Positions 1 through 9,635 of a stretch of DNA of 64,000 nucleotides are shown one piece after another (position 1 is the first letter of the stretch; every line of letters begins with the position of its first letter). This DNA is from Lachnospiraceae bacterium UBA7196 (GTDB lineage: Bacteria > Bacillota > Clostridia > Lachnospirales > Lachnospiraceae). The stretch is taken from the NCBI GenBank assembly GCA_002490835.1, contig DKUU01000018.1, forward strand, positions 210,648-274,647, given 5' to 3'. The notes under the pieces are model-generated. The model worked only from the letters and a program-made list of their open reading frames with translations. It ran no database searches and was not told the origin of the DNA. Both the position numbers and the translations under genes were made by a program.

Positions 1-1
1 A

Positions 2-3000
2 GAAAAGCAGGATGAAACCGCAGCACCGGAAGCGGGAGAAAAACAGGATGAAACCGCAGCACCCGGAACGGAAGAAAATCCGGAAGAGTCGGAGATACCG
101 GGAACAACACAGGAACCGGAAGAAAGCGAAACGCCTGAGACACCGGAAAATCCTGAAGAGCAGGAAGAGCCGGATGTGCCCGCTGTGGACGGGGAGGCGG
201 ATCCTGCGGAAAAACTGCCTGCAAAAGACGGGGCAGAAGAACTGGAAAAGGAGCTGGAAAAGCCGGTTAAAGCTGCGCCCGCGGTTAAAACATACGTCAG
301 CAGGATGGTGAGCTTTACGGACGACACCGGCATGAATGTAACTTACGACGCCAATGCTTCCACGCAGTATCATTATGTGGTAAAGGATGGCGTTCTTACG
401 GCTGTTGTGACACGCAGTGAAGCGGATGATTCGGTAAGCGACAATACGGTAAGCGGCAATACGATAGACGAGCCGGTGAAGTTTACGGGAAATGTCGAAC
501 TGCGCCAGCCGGAGGAGGGAGAAAAGTATACCTCCATTGCAAGCAGTGTATTCAGCGGAAATCAGGAAATTACCTATGTGAAGCTTCCCGCGGGTTTGGA
601 AACCATTGGCGCGGAGGCTTTTAAGGGATGTACGGCATTAAGGGGCGTCTACCTGCCCGCCAGCGTAAATAAAATAGAAAACGGCGCGTTTGAGAATTGT
701 ACGGAGCTGACCCAGATCAATATCCCCAAGGCGGTAACGTCGATCGGCGACGCTGCTTTTAAAGGGGATGCACGGCTATATCTGGTATTTATGAAGGATA
801 TGGATTACAGCGAACTTAGAAGTATCGGTGCGGAAGCTTTCAGCGGCTGCACGGTGCTGTCCCAGTTCTGCTCCCACAGTGACTTTGTATATCCGGTTAA
901 GTTAGAGACGATTGGGGAAGCTGCATTTAGAGATTGTAAAGCGATCCGTAAGATTGACTTTACGGCGAATAAGAATCTTGCGGCGGTCGGAAAGTACGCG
1001 TTTGCAGGCTGTACGGGGCTGACGGATCTGACGCCAGGCGAAACGCTTATAGAGATACCGGAGGGCGCGTTTGAGGGTTGTAACGCGCTGATTTGCATCA
1101 ACTTTGTAAATGGGGAGCCTATGACAATAGGACGCGGGGCATTCAGGAGATGTTACAGCCTGACACAGCTTGTGCTGCCCCAGACAGTAATTAAGATTGA
1201 GACAGAGGCGTTTCAAGGATGTACGAAATTAAAACAGGTGGAAATCCAGTACTTTAAGATTAAGATCGAAGCGCGGGCGTTTCCTTCTGACGCGGCTGAT
1301 CTGGTAATCATAGCGGATAAGGACAGTAACGGTTATATTTACGCGCTGGAAAATAAATTCAGGGTACCTGACGAGGATGCCTTTTACCGGTATACGGTAG
1401 AGGATGTGAACGGCGCTTTGGCTGCGACAGACAAGGACGGCAAAGGAAATGCAATCGAGGGTAAGTACATATTTCCCGGCGGTACGATCTGGGTGGGGTC
1501 AGGAACGTTAAATAAGGCGGAAGAGAATGTCAATACCCAGAATAAGGGAAAGGGTGTTAAGAGAGGAGAACTCTGCTACATATACTACAGCCAGACCGAT
1601 GCGCAGAAGAATACGCACACGTTTATTACGGAATCCCTGCGCTGCAACGGCCAGACCATGCAGAAAAAAGAAGGGAAGTACTACTTTGAGATGCCGGCAG
1701 GCGGCGCGGTCATTACGGCCGAGTTTCGCGCGAATACCCCGGATAATATTAAGGGGCAGAAGGTGACGGTGGAATTTTCAAACGGCACGCCTCTGCAGAA
1801 CGGGCTGATGGACGAGTGGGGCTATCTCGGGGTAGAACTGAAAGTGGGCCAGACCTGCAGGATGTTTTTACTCGACGAGGACGGAAATCCGATCTCCACG
1901 GCGAAACTGGCGGCTGTCAGATCCGACAATGAAAAGGTGGTAAAGATTGATAAAAAGGGTGTGATCACTGCTGTCGGTACTGACGGAGGAGAGAAGGCAT
2001 CTGCGAATGTTACCGTTGAAGTAAAGGGCGGAGACGGCAATACAATCACCATCAACAGAACGGTGAGCGTGGTAATGGCGGAGGCCGGCTACATTATCCT
2101 GAAGGCTTCGGATTACAGTCCTCTGGTGAAGGTTGAAGAGAAAGCGGACGGTATCCAGACCGCTTCGATCAAGAAGAATATTGTGGAGTCGGAAGAGCTG
2201 AAATTCAAGCTGAAGGCGAATGTCTACGACAGCGAGGAAGGAATCAGCAGGGAGCTTACATGGACCACCAGCAACGCAAGAGTGGCGGTGGTAAAAAGCG
2301 ATAAGACAACGGCGGACAGCCCCGTCAATGAAGTCACTGTCCTGAAGGGCTGCGAGGGAGAAGCGACCATCACGGTGACGGCGACAAATCCTGCGGATTC
2401 GGCGAAGGAGAAGGTTACCTGCAAATTTGTAGTAAGGGTATATGAGGAGGGCTTCCGGCTCACGAAGTCCGCAGTGACGGTGAATCAGCGGATGGAAGAA
2501 GGCGTCGCTATCGATCTGATTTCGGCGTATGGGATCGGACTGGAGAATGCGCAGATTGCGCTCTACGAGGAGAAGACTCTGGGGACGACGGCGTTTACTG
2601 CTACCTATGATGCCGACGGGAGCAGCGATGTCTGTAAGAGATTCCGGATCAAGCCGGTCACTGAGACGATCAAAGACGGTGTATATAAGGTGCGTGTCAG
2701 TGTGAACGGCGATACGAGTGAGAAGAATCTACTGCCTTTGACGATTACGGTCAAGGCGAGCGTACCGAAGCCGACTGTTAAGTTTAATGCGAACAAGGTA
2801 AAGTTTAACCTGTTCTATAAGGATGGCGGAACGAATGCGAAAGGCGAAACGATCTCAGTTGTCACAGAGGTCACGAAGCTTAGCGGCGCGAAGTTGAAAA
2901 ATGCGGTGCTGGAGCCGCTTACCCAGAAGGCGGATGATAAACTCTTTACGGAGAATTTCGTGATCGATGACGATAACACGGATCTTGCGAAGGGAAAGAT

Positions 3001-4969
3001 CGCGATCAAACGCGGTGCGGGCGCTCTTAAATATACAACGGGTAAAAAGGCAGCGGTGACAGGATATCTTGTCCTCTACTATGAAGGTTATGATAACGGC
3101 GCGGCGAAGAAGGTGAAAGTGACCATGCCGACCTGCACGACGGCGCCTTCATGGGCACTTCGCACGACGAAGGGGACTTACCGTGCGAATGCGGACGTAC
3201 AGGATGTGAGTCTGGAACTTTATGATAAGAAATCCAAGACGAAGGAACAGGTGGTTCTGGACGGGACCTATGCGGTGGAAGCGGAGGAGAAGGGCGATGT
3301 CATACCGATAGGCGAGCCGCAGCTTGCGGACGGCGCGATTAGGGTACGATTCCTGCCGGATAAGGGCAGTATAAAGCTGGTGCTGCATAGTGACGCGTGG
3401 GACCGCGACCAGAATGGAAAAGTAAGAACGTTAAGCTATACCTATAATGTGAGCGTCAGCACGGCCAAGCCTGTCGTAAAGACGGACCAGAATGCGGTTT
3501 CCCTGAATCTGAACTATCCGGAAAAAACGGCGCAGTTTAAGTTGGTGTCGAATCTGGGCGGCATGGAGATAGAAAAGGCGCAGACCTTTACGCCGGTAGT
3601 CACAAACGCGAATGCGGCACAGATTGAAAATCTGTGGGTGACTTATGAAAACGGTGTCGGAACGGTGGGGATCAAGAGCGGGAAAACAGTTAAAAAGGGA
3701 ACTTATAAATTTGAGTGTAATCCGCAGGCCGAAGAGCAGGGCTTGAAAAAGACGGTTCTGACGATCAAGGTGGTGGACGTCAAGCCCGGCGTTAAATTTG
3801 GGAAAGGTTCACTGCAGTTAAATACGGTTGTCTACGAAAACAATCATAAGAAAAACAGCGTTTCCGCAAACGGCGGGAATGACGTGTTAGCAAGCGGGGA
3901 TGCGCAGCAGGCAGCGTTATATCAGGAAACTTCGGAACGAAGCTTTAAGGTAAACGGCAGGCCGGAGGGTTATACGCTTGCGGCTGTCGGCAGCGGGGTA
4001 GACCAGACAACGATCGTGTGTACGAATGTGTACGGCGCTGAGAAGTTTTTCAAGTTTGAAGTCGAAGAGGATCCGGCACATGAGAAGGATGAAGTCCTGA
4101 AAGTATCCCTGAATGACCGGGCACTTGCAGCGAAAACCTACAAATTCAAGATAACGCCGAGATATCAGAAAAAGGATGCGATTACCGTATCCGCCCAGAC
4201 TGTGAATTTTGATGTGAAGGTGATCAGCAATGGCGATATTAGTATGACGGCAGCGGCGAAAGGTAAGATTAACCTTGTGAACCGTGAGGGAGAGGAAAAC
4301 GAGAAGAACGGCATCCTTTACACCCCTACGCTGAAGAATATCGTGGGCGAGATCGAAGCGGTGAAGATTTATGATACCAATCCTATGGAGGAGAGCAAGT
4401 ACTTCGATATTACACTGATCAAAGAGGGCAAGAATGCGGGCAAGTTCTTTGTGACGCCAAAGAAGATCGCGAAACAGAATGCCGACGGCTCGACGGAATA
4501 CACCTATGCGGCGCTTAAAAATAACTATAATTATCCTGTTCGTATCTGGGCACAGGTGAAGGGTTACGCGGGCGACAGTAAGTCGATGGGCGGCGTGACC
4601 ACGAAGACCATCAGCATCAGGACGGCACAGGTTCTGCCAAAGGTAACAACAAGCAGGACGAGCATGGATGTGTATCTCTCCACAAGAAACTATGACGCGT
4701 CCTTTGTGGTTAAGCCGAAAGAAGGTTCCGTGGGAGCCATCGAAGATGTGTTCTTCGCGGAGAATGACGAGATGGCTAACGACAGCTTTGAACTGGTGAA
4801 TACACCGCAGGCGGACGGATCCATGAAGGTGACCGTACATCTGAAAGAAGCTGTCAGCTTCGCAAACGGGACGGACAACAGTGTGAAATTCTATGTAAAA
4901 TACAAAGGACAGGGAACGAACACTGTCGAGACGGCAACAGGCTTTACGATGAAGATCAAGGTGAACTAG
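2..4969 (+). CDS. BspA-type leucine-rich-repeat and Ig-like surface protein, 5' end outside window
   Basis: The reading frame is open through the left edge, so the true start and any signal peptide lie outside; at least 1,655 residues are visible. The first ~60 residues are a Glu/Pro/Thr-rich linker with a tandem duplication of EKQDETAAP. After about 120 more residues come BspA-type (LRR_5) repeats of the form 'AF.GCT.L..V.LP..V..I...AF', covering roughly 250 residues. A Big2-like Ig module follows ('AVRSDNEKVVKIDKKGVITAVG'-type). The last ~900 residues hold several divergent ~150-residue modules that each open with a Pro-x-Val plus 'LNL' strand. It ends without an LPXTG or membrane anchor, so attachment must use another route. 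LRR_5 proteins are secreted or surface adhesion factors in gut bacteria; the exact ligand cannot be told. A bidirectional terminator follows. Confidence 0.85.
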   Translation, partial: EKQDETAAPEAGEKQDETAAPGTEENPEESEIPGTTQEPEESETPETPENPEEQEEPDVPAVDGEADPAEKLPAKDGAEELEKELEKPVKAAPAVKTYVSRMVSFTDDTGMNVTYDANASTQYHYVVKDGVLTAVVTRSEADDSVSDNTVSGNTIDEPVKFTGNVELRQPEEGEKYTSIASSVFSGNQEITYVKLPAGLETIGAEAFKGCTALRGVYLPASVNKIENGAFENCTELTQINIPKAVTSIGDAAFKGDARLYLVFMKDMDYSELRSIGAEAFSGCTVLSQFCSHSDFVYPVKLETIGEAAFRDCKAIRKIDFTANKNLAAVGKYAFAGCTGLTDLTPGETLIEIPEGAFEGCNALICINFVNGEPMTIGRGAFRRCYSLTQLVLPQTVIKIETEAFQGCTKLKQVEIQYFKIKIEARAFPSDAADLVIIADKDSNGYIYALENKFRVPDEDAFYRYTVEDVNGALAATDKDGKGNAIEGKYIFPGGTIWVGSGTLNKAEENVNTQNKGKGVKRGELCYIYYSQTDAQKNTHTFITESLRCNGQTMQKKEGKYYFEMPAGGAVITAEFRANTPDNIKGQKVTVEFSNGTPLQNGLMDEWGYLGVELKVGQTCRMFLLDEDGNPISTAKLAAVRSDNEKVVKIDKKGVITAVGTDGGEKASANVTVEVKGGDGNTITINRTVSVVMAEAGYIILKASDYSPLVKVEEKADGIQTASIKKNIVESEELKFKLKANVYDSEEGISRELTWTTSNARVAVVKSDKTTADSPVNEVTVLKGCEGEATITVTATNPADSAKEKVTCKFVVRVYEEGFRLTKSAVTVNQRMEEGVAIDLISAYGIGLENAQIALYEEKTLGTTAFTATYDADGSSDVCKRFRIKPVTETIKDGVYKVRVSVNGDTSEKNLLPLTITVKASVPKPTVKFNANKVKFNLFYKDGGTNAKGETISVVTEVTKLSGAKLKNAVLEPLTQKADDKLFTENFVIDDDNTDLAKGKIAIKRGAGALKYTTGKKAAVTGYLVLYYEGYDNGAAKKVKVTMPTCTTAPSWALRTTKGTYRANADVQDVSLELYDKKSKTKEQVVLDGTYAVEAEEKGDVIPIGEPQLADGAIRVRFLPDKGSIKLVLHSDAWDRDQNGKVRTLSYTYNVSVSTAKPVVKTDQNAVSLNLNYPEKTAQFKLVSNLGGMEIEKAQTFTPVVTNANAAQIENLWVTYENGVGTVGIKSGKTVKKGTYKFECNPQAEEQGLKKTVLTIKVVDVKPGVKFGKGSLQLNTVVYENNHKKNSVSANGGNDVLASGDAQQAALYQETSERSFKVNGRPEGYTLAAVGSGVDQTTIVCTNVYGAEKFFKFEVEEDPAHEKDEVLKVSLNDRALAAKTYKFKITPRYQKKDAITVSAQTVNFDVKVISNGDISMTAAAKGKINLVNREGEENEKNGILYTPTLKNIVGEIEAVKIYDTNPMEESKYFDITLIKEGKNAGKFFVTPKKIAKQNADGSTEYTYAALKNNYNYPVRIWAQVKGYAGDSKSMGGVTTKTISIRTAQVLPKVTTSRTSMDVYLSTRNYDASFVVKPKEGSVGAIEDVFFAENDEMANDSFELVNTPQADGSMKVTVHLKEAVSFANGTDNSVKFYVKYKGQGTNTVETATGFTMKIKVN

Positions 4970-5014
4970 ACGCAGCTGCAATAACAGGGATAAGCAGAGC
5001 GGATTAACGAAAAT

Positions 5015-5062
5015 AAAAGGGGCGGTAAGATCATCAGACAGGATGATTTTGCCGCTCCTTTT
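5015..5062. terminator. bidirectional Rho-independent terminator
   Basis: A stem of about 20 bp (AAAAGGGGCGGTAAGATCAT pairing with ATGATTTTGCCGCTCCTTTT, with G-T wobbles) closes an 8-nt loop. It has an A run on the left and a T run on the right. It lies between two convergent genes, so it can serve both the LRR gene (+) and the XRE gene (-). Confidence 0.85.
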
Positions 5063-5071
5063 ATCAGTGGT

Positions 5072-5425
5072 TCACGGTTCCGAATCTGTTTGCTTTAAGA
5101 ACTTGATATATTTGAGCAGATCCCGCCTGTTTTGGGGATTCAGCCTCTGAATATCATAGACGACATCGTGCATTGTGATATCGCCCAGATATTTTCCGTT
5201 CAAATTTGTGCTGCCGGCGTAGTCCTGCCCGGCACCGAGCAGATAGTCGATGCTCACCTGATGATATTTTGACAGTTTTATGACAGCCCAGATCGGAATC
5301 TCACGGTGGCCGTTTTCATAGTTTGAATAGGTTTGCTGCGATACGCCCAGATATTCAGCAATGGCCTTTTGCTTGATATCTTTGTCTTCCCGTAATTCTC
5401 TGATGATCGTGCGCAGCTCTTTCAT
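5072..5425 (-). CDS. XRE-family helix-turn-helix regulator
   Basis: A 117-residue protein. Residues ~5-60 form a classical HTH_3 fold: 'IRELREDKDIKQKAIAEYLG' then 'VSQQTYSNYENGHREIP' as the recognition helix. This gives a sequence-specific DNA-binding repressor or activator. The C-terminal 55 residues are a short tail with no enzymatic domain. It is divergent from the 5.65 kb membrane-protein gene and convergent with the LRR gene, so the shared upstream region (5426-5650) is a natural target. A GGAG lies 11-14 nt before the ATG. Its target genes cannot be read from the sequence. Confidence 0.85.
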   Translation of the reverse strand: MKELRTIIRELREDKDIKQKAIAEYLGVSQQTYSNYENGHREIPIWAVIKLSKYHQVSIDYLLGAGQDYAGSTNLNGKYLGDITMHDVVYDIQRLNPQNRRDLLKYIKFLKQTDSEP

Positions 5426-5458
5426 GTCTGTCAGGACTCCTTTCCCTTTTCTTGTGTT

Positions 5459-5486
5459 TTTATGCCGTTCGGCGCCTTTCTGTCAG
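5459..5486 (-). promoter_or_regulatory. possible promoter of the XRE gene
   Basis: On the minus strand CTGACA, a 16-nt spacer and CATAAA lie about 35 nt upstream of the XRE start. The match to sigma-A boxes is moderate. Confidence 0.35.
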
Positions 5487-5519
5487 CATGAGGGTTGACG
5501 TTGTCCTAAATGCTAACAC

Positions 5520-5534
5520 ACAACAAAAAGTTGT
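5520..5534. promoter_or_regulatory. candidate operator dyad
   Basis: A perfect dyad ACAAC-N5-GTTGT sits in the divergent intergenic space between the XRE gene and the membrane-protein gene. A looser ACAA-N7-TTGT dyad follows near 5573-5588. The position suits autoregulation by the XRE protein, but this is inference only. Confidence 0.3.
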
Positions 5535-5609
5535 AGTTGAAATTTCACGAATAGTAATATAGAAATGGGATGAACAACAAAGCATTGTGTCAGAATGCGG
5601 GGACTTATA

Positions 5610-5638
5610 TTGTATTTTGTGAAAAAACAAGGTAAAAT
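5610..5638 (+). promoter_or_regulatory. sigma-A type promoter for the 5.65 kb gene
   Basis: TTGTAT, a 17-nt spacer, then TAAAAT. Transcription would begin near 5645, only about 6 nt before the first ATG (5651). This favours the second in-frame ATG at 5678 as the real start. Confidence 0.5.
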
Positions 5639-5650
5639 AATTAAAAGAAC

Positions 5651-7504
5651 ATGGGAAAACAGGAAACGGCGGTTACTATGAATCAAAATACAAAGTTTTT
5701 CAGGTTTGTGAATAGCGTGATCCGATTGCTGCTGACCGGAGCGGTGTTTCTTTTGTTCCTGCACAGTCTTTTCAGCACCAGTTTTGTGGGGCGGATTATT
5801 TTGGAAGACGGCAGTGTGCAGGAGAGGACGCTCAACATTGCGGACAAGCCACTGCGGCACCTGATTTTGTTTGTCTTTCTTTCGGTGTCGCTCATTTTGG
5901 CGCGGAGACTGTGGCGGGCCGCCAAGGAGCAGGAAGTCTGGGGCAGGATCGCCAGATACGGCGGTTATGTGTTTCCGGGTCTGCTTCTCTTTACGCTCCT
6001 TGCGGGTACAGCTTACGTGCTGATGACACAGTTTGCGCCGGGTTCCGATCCGGCGAAGGTTTACGCGATCGCTATGCAGTGGCGGCAGGGGGATTTTTCC
6101 GCTTTTGAGGAAGATGCTTATCTTTTCCGTTACCCGTTTCAGTCGGGGATCGTTCTTATTTTTTATCTTCTCAGCTTTGTGTTTGGTATGAATAATTATG
6201 TCGCGCTCCAGCTTTTGTATGTGGTTTGTCTGGCTTTTGTTTACGGTCTGCTGGCAAAGCTTTCCGACTATTTTTGGCCGGGGAAGGGTTTGCGAAATGC
6301 CGTGCTTATTTGCCTGATCCTCTGGGTGCCGCTAGGGTTTTATGTCACATATCTTTATGGGATTTTGCCGGGGATGGCGCTTTCTCTGGGGGCGGTCTGG
6401 TTTGCGGCGCGTTACTTTTCTGAGAGGCGTTACCGCTATATTGTACTTTCTTCGCTCTGTATGGGGCTTGCTACGGTGATCAAGATGAACTGTCTGATCT
6501 ATCTGGTCGGTATCGCCTGTTTTTTGGCGTATGACTTCCTCGATCAGGTCTTTTTATCAAAGGAGGCCAGATGGAAAAAGGGAATGGTGTCCCTGCTTTT
6601 TATTCTGTGTCTGACGGGCAGTGTGGCCCTCTGTAATTGGACGAATAATCGTATTGTGGAGAAGATTGCCGGACAGAAGCTGCCGGAGGGGATGCCAATG
6701 ATCTCATGGGTAGTGATGGGGCTGCAGGAGGCTCCTTTGGGGCCGGGCGGATATAACGGTTATATCAGTAATGTATTTACGGATTTTCGTTATGATGCCG
6801 GAAAAGCGGAGGAAGCTTCAAAAGAAGAGATTCAAAAGCGGGTGACGTGGATGCTCGAGGAACCGCTGCATAACGGGATTCCCTTTCTTGGGCGGAAAAC
6901 GGCTTTCCAGTGGAACGATCCTACCTTTATCTGTCTGGACCGGACCAGAGGCAGACAGGCGGCGGTTTCGGTTCCTGCCTTCCTCAATGACCTGATCAAT
7001 GGCAGGGGGAGCGTGCGGCTTTCTGGTCTGTTAAATGATATGCAGACATTGATCTGGCTGGGGGTATTGCTCTATCTGCTGCTTCGATGGAACAGCAGAA
7101 ATCTTTATGAGCTGATGGGAGCGGTGATCTTTCTGGGCGGGTATCTTTTTCATCTGTTCTGGGAATCCAGCGCATCCTACACCATTCCATATTTTGTGCT
7201 ACTGATTCCCTATGCGGTCTGCGGCATGGCGGAGTGGGAAGATTTTTTGGAGAAACAGATCGCAAGTCTGCGTAAGATAGGGCATGCCGGCGCGCAGGAG
7301 ATATCCGAAGAGGCGGAAGAAGCGGAAAATACGGCAATGCGGCGCAAAAAAACAGGGACGGGTTTCAAGGTTGTTTTTGCTCTTGCGTTCTGTCTGCTTG
7401 TTTTTGCTTTTATCCGCACGAATCTCTTTGACAGGACGATCGCTTTAAACGACGATCTGCAGGGCTATAACGCCAGCGATCAGTTTTATCAGAGAAATAA
7501 CTGA
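5651..7504 (+). CDS. polytopic membrane protein, putative GT-C type glycosyltransferase
   Basis: 617 residues with about 12-13 predicted membrane spans across residues 15-335 and 470-600. A long extracytoplasmic stretch lies between (~335-470). The first large loop, carrying 'MQWRQGDFSAFEEDAYLF', and the overall layout resemble phospholipid-carrier-dependent (GT39-like) sugar transferases. Those act on the outer membrane face using undecaprenyl-phosphate sugars. I see no definitive catalytic motif, so the function is inferred from architecture and from the glycosyltransferases around it. Two ATGs are possible (5651 and 5678, nine codons apart). The 3' end overlaps the convergent GT2 gene by 16 bp. 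The C-terminal segment before the last span is Glu-rich. Confidence 0.7.
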   Translation: MGKQETAVTMNQNTKFFRFVNSVIRLLLTGAVFLLFLHSLFSTSFVGRIILEDGSVQERTLNIADKPLRHLILFVFLSVSLILARRLWRAAKEQEVWGRIARYGGYVFPGLLLFTLLAGTAYVLMTQFAPGSDPAKVYAIAMQWRQGDFSAFEEDAYLFRYPFQSGIVLIFYLLSFVFGMNNYVALQLLYVVCLAFVYGLLAKLSDYFWPGKGLRNAVLICLILWVPLGFYVTYLYGILPGMALSLGAVWFAARYFSERRYRYIVLSSLCMGLATVIKMNCLIYLVGIACFLAYDFLDQVFLSKEARWKKGMVSLLFILCLTGSVALCNWTNNRIVEKIAGQKLPEGMPMISWVVMGLQEAPLGPGGYNGYISNVFTDFRYDAGKAEEASKEEIQKRVTWMLEEPLHNGIPFLGRKTAFQWNDPTFICLDRTRGRQAAVSVPAFLNDLINGRGSVRLSGLLNDMQTLIWLGVLLYLLLRWNSRNLYELMGAVIFLGGYLFHLFWESSASYTIPYFVLLIPYAVCGMAEWEDFLEKQIASLRKIGHAGAQEISEEAEEAENTAMRRKKTGTGFKVVFALAFCLLVFAFIRTNLFDRTIALNDDLQGYNASDQFYQRNN

Positions 7505-8487
7505 AACAGACGGTAGAGCTTATGTCGGAGGCAGAAGGCGTAAGCCTTATTATGGAAGCCGGTTATGTCCCGCAAACGGACAGCGCGAAATGCCCGTCTG
7601 ATGGGCGGATAACTGCATTCGGCAAGGAAATCTTTCCGAAACGGCTTTCCCGCTTTTTGTTCTTCACGGAATACGGGCGGCAGGATCAGAAGACTCTGGT
7701 AAGCGTAATAATAAAGGAGCTGTCTCTCCATGAAAGGATGCGGCATGATGCGGTCAAACGTGTCAAAAAGCGTGTGATTTTCCTGAAGTTTATTGATTTC
7801 AACATGGTGCGTGATGGAGGACGGGTTACTTCGATAAAAATAATAACATTCCTCTAAAAAGCAGACGATATCGGATTCTAGCAGGCAGATGTAAGAAACC
7901 AGAGCGTCTTCTCCCAGTTTGGCGGAGAGGGGAACATGAAAGAGATGTTTTTCCAGAAGAGATCGCCGAAACAGCTTGTTCCATAGCTGGGGGGAAACGC
8001 CGTAGTGGAAGAATGTGCCGTGGTAAAGCATCTGCGGATAGACGCGCGTCTCCAGCGCTTCCTTGTCATAGATGCCGGGTGCGCAGAAATCGCGGCGCTC
8101 GATGTTTTTTTCGGGCGTGACGGCGGTGCAGCCGCAGCAGACCATGTCAGCGTCCGCTTTTTTTGCGGCGCCGCACAGGTTTTGATACATGGCCGGGTCG
8201 ATCCAGTCATCGCTGTCCACGAAGGTGACATATTCTCCCTGCGCGAAGGGGAAGCCGTATTGTCTGGCGGAGACGAGTCCGCCGTTTTCTTTATGAAAGA
8301 GGCGGATGCGGTCATCCTGCGCGGCATAGCGTTCGCAGACGGCACGGGAGCCGTCCGTGGAACCGTCGTCTATGAGCAGGACCTCAAAGTCCGTGAACGT
8401 CTGTGAAAGGATGCTGTCAAGGCAATGGGCGAGATAGTTTTCTACGTTGTATACGGGGACGATGACGCTTAAATAGGGCGTGGACAT
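7489..8487 (-). CDS. GT2 family glycosyltransferase
   Basis: 332 residues. The GT-A fold is clear: 'LSVIVPVYNVENYLAHCLDS' opens the domain, 'LIDDGSTDGS' binds the nucleotide, and 'YVTFVDSDDW' carries the metal-binding DxD-type motif. It transfers a sugar from a nucleotide donor to a growing surface glycan in the cytoplasm; donor and acceptor are not deducible. A minus-strand RBS (AAGGAG) lies 6-7 nt before the ATG, and an extended -10 box (TGTTATAAT) lies ~60 nt upstream. It is transcribed against its neighbours and divergent from the GT4 pair, so it is a single-gene unit. Confidence 0.9.
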   Translation of the reverse strand: MSTPYLSVIVPVYNVENYLAHCLDSILSQTFTDFEVLLIDDGSTDGSRAVCERYAAQDDRIRLFHKENGGLVSARQYGFPFAQGEYVTFVDSDDWIDPAMYQNLCGAAKKADADMVCCGCTAVTPEKNIERRDFCAPGIYDKEALETRVYPQMLYHGTFFHYGVSPQLWNKLFRRSLLEKHLFHVPLSAKLGEDALVSYICLLESDIVCFLEECYYFYRSNPSSITHHVEINKLQENHTLFDTFDRIMPHPFMERQLLYYYAYQSLLILPPVFREEQKAGKPFRKDFLAECSYPPIRRAFRAVRLRDITGFHNKAYAFCLRHKLYRLFQLFL

Positions 8488-8542
8488 AGGAAGCTCCTTT
8501 TTTATTGTTTATAGTGATTCTGATTCAAGGTATTGTAAAAAT

Positions 8543-8551
8543 ATTATAACA
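8543..8551 (-). promoter_or_regulatory. extended -10 promoter element for the minus-strand GT2 gene
   Basis: On the minus strand the sequence is TGTTATAAT, a perfect extended -10 box. The transcript would start near 8536, leaving a ~50-nt leader. No good -35 is visible. Confidence 0.45.
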
Positions 8552-8579
8552 GATTTTAAGAAAGAAAAGATCATAAAAG

Positions 8580-9635
8580 ATGGAAAAAATAGTATTTGTT
8601 ATTCCCAATATGACGGGCGGCGGGACGGAGCGGGTGGTGGCCCTTCTGGCAAACGAATACTGCGCGCGGGGGATTCCCGTGACGATTCTCCTTTTCGCGG
8701 GAAATGAGACGGCTTATCCCCTCGATCCCCGCGTGGAAGTGGTGCGTGTGGGCGGTCCCACCGGCGGTAATCCGTTTTTGCAGGCGGCGAGGCTTTACAG
8801 GATGCGGCGCTTCTATCGGCTGAACGGGGATTGTCAGATCTGGGCTTTCAGCGCGATGGGGGCGGTCTTTTCGGCGGCGGCAGCGCCGGGGCGGAGACAT
8901 TTTTTTCTCGTCTCCGAACGCAACGACCCTGATCGGTACGAGCATCGGCGAATCAGGGATCTTTCTTATCGAAAGGCCGACGTCGTGGTGTGTCAGACGC
9001 CGGATGCGGCTGCGTGTTTTCCGGATGCGATCAGGAAAAAGAGCGTGGTGATCCCCAATCCGCTGGAATGCGGGGAGATGCCTTTTACCGGAGAGAGAGA
9101 AAAGCGGATCGTGGCTGTGGGACGGTTGAATGCACAGAAGAATCACAAACTGCTGCTGCATGCCTTTGCCGCTTTTGTGAAAAATCATACGGATTATCGT
9201 CTGGAACTATATGGGCAGGGAGAATTGGAAGCGGAATTGAGAGCGTTAGCGACCACACTGAAAATTGACAAACATGTCATATTTAAAGGCTTTAGTGAGC
9301 GGGTGTTGTCCGAGATTAAAACGGCGGGCATGTATGTGCTGTCCTCGGACTATGAGGGAGTCTCCAACTCTATGCTGGAAGCGCTGGCGCTCGGACTGCC
9401 GGTGATCGCCACGGACTGTCCCGTGGGCGGCTCCCGCGCGTACATTGTGGACGGCGTCAACGGTTTTCTGGTTCCTGTGGGCGACGCTGTAGCGCTGGCG
9501 CACGCTATGGAGCGGGTGGCTGACGAGCCCGGTCTTGGCGAAACGCTTGGCAGGGAAGCCTTGAAGCTGCGGGAGGAACTGGCGGTATCAAAAATTGCCG
9601 ACAGATTTCTTGCCCTGACACGGAGGAAACGATGA
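8580..9635 (+). CDS. GT4 family glycosyltransferase
   Basis: 351 residues, GT-B fold. The N-terminus 'IPNMTGGGTERVVALLANEY' is the glycine-rich acceptor-side loop of GT4 enzymes. 'RIVAVGRLNAQKNHKLLLHA' marks the C-terminal domain. 'SDYEGVSNSMLEALALGLPV' carries the conserved E-x7-E donor-binding motif. It is a retaining, cytoplasmic sugar transferase for surface polysaccharide assembly. It overlaps the next gene by 4 bp (ATGA), so the two are translationally coupled. The RBS is weak (AAAGA). The donor sugar is unknown. Confidence 0.9.
   Translation: MEKIVFVIPNMTGGGTERVVALLANEYCARGIPVTILLFAGNETAYPLDPRVEVVRVGGPTGGNPFLQAARLYRMRRFYRLNGDCQIWAFSAMGAVFSAAAAPGRRHFFLVSERNDPDRYEHRRIRDLSYRKADVVVCQTPDAAACFPDAIRKKSVVIPNPLECGEMPFTGEREKRIVAVGRLNAQKNHKLLLHAFAAFVKNHTDYRLELYGQGELEAELRALATTLKIDKHVIFKGFSERVLSEIKTAGMYVLSSDYEGVSNSMLEALALGLPVIATDCPVGGSRAYIVDGVNGFLVPVGDAVALAHAMERVADEPGLGETLGREALKLREELAVSKIADRFLALTRRKR

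Noticed and set aside
3917..4981. 354-residue minus-strand open frame under the LRR gene
   Set aside because: It is antisense to strongly protein-like plus-strand sequence, has no RBS or domain, and is His/Arg/Leu-rich as expected of a shadow frame.
7522..7857. 111-residue plus-strand frame
   Set aside because: It is a shadow of the minus-strand GT2 gene, with no RBS or conserved features.
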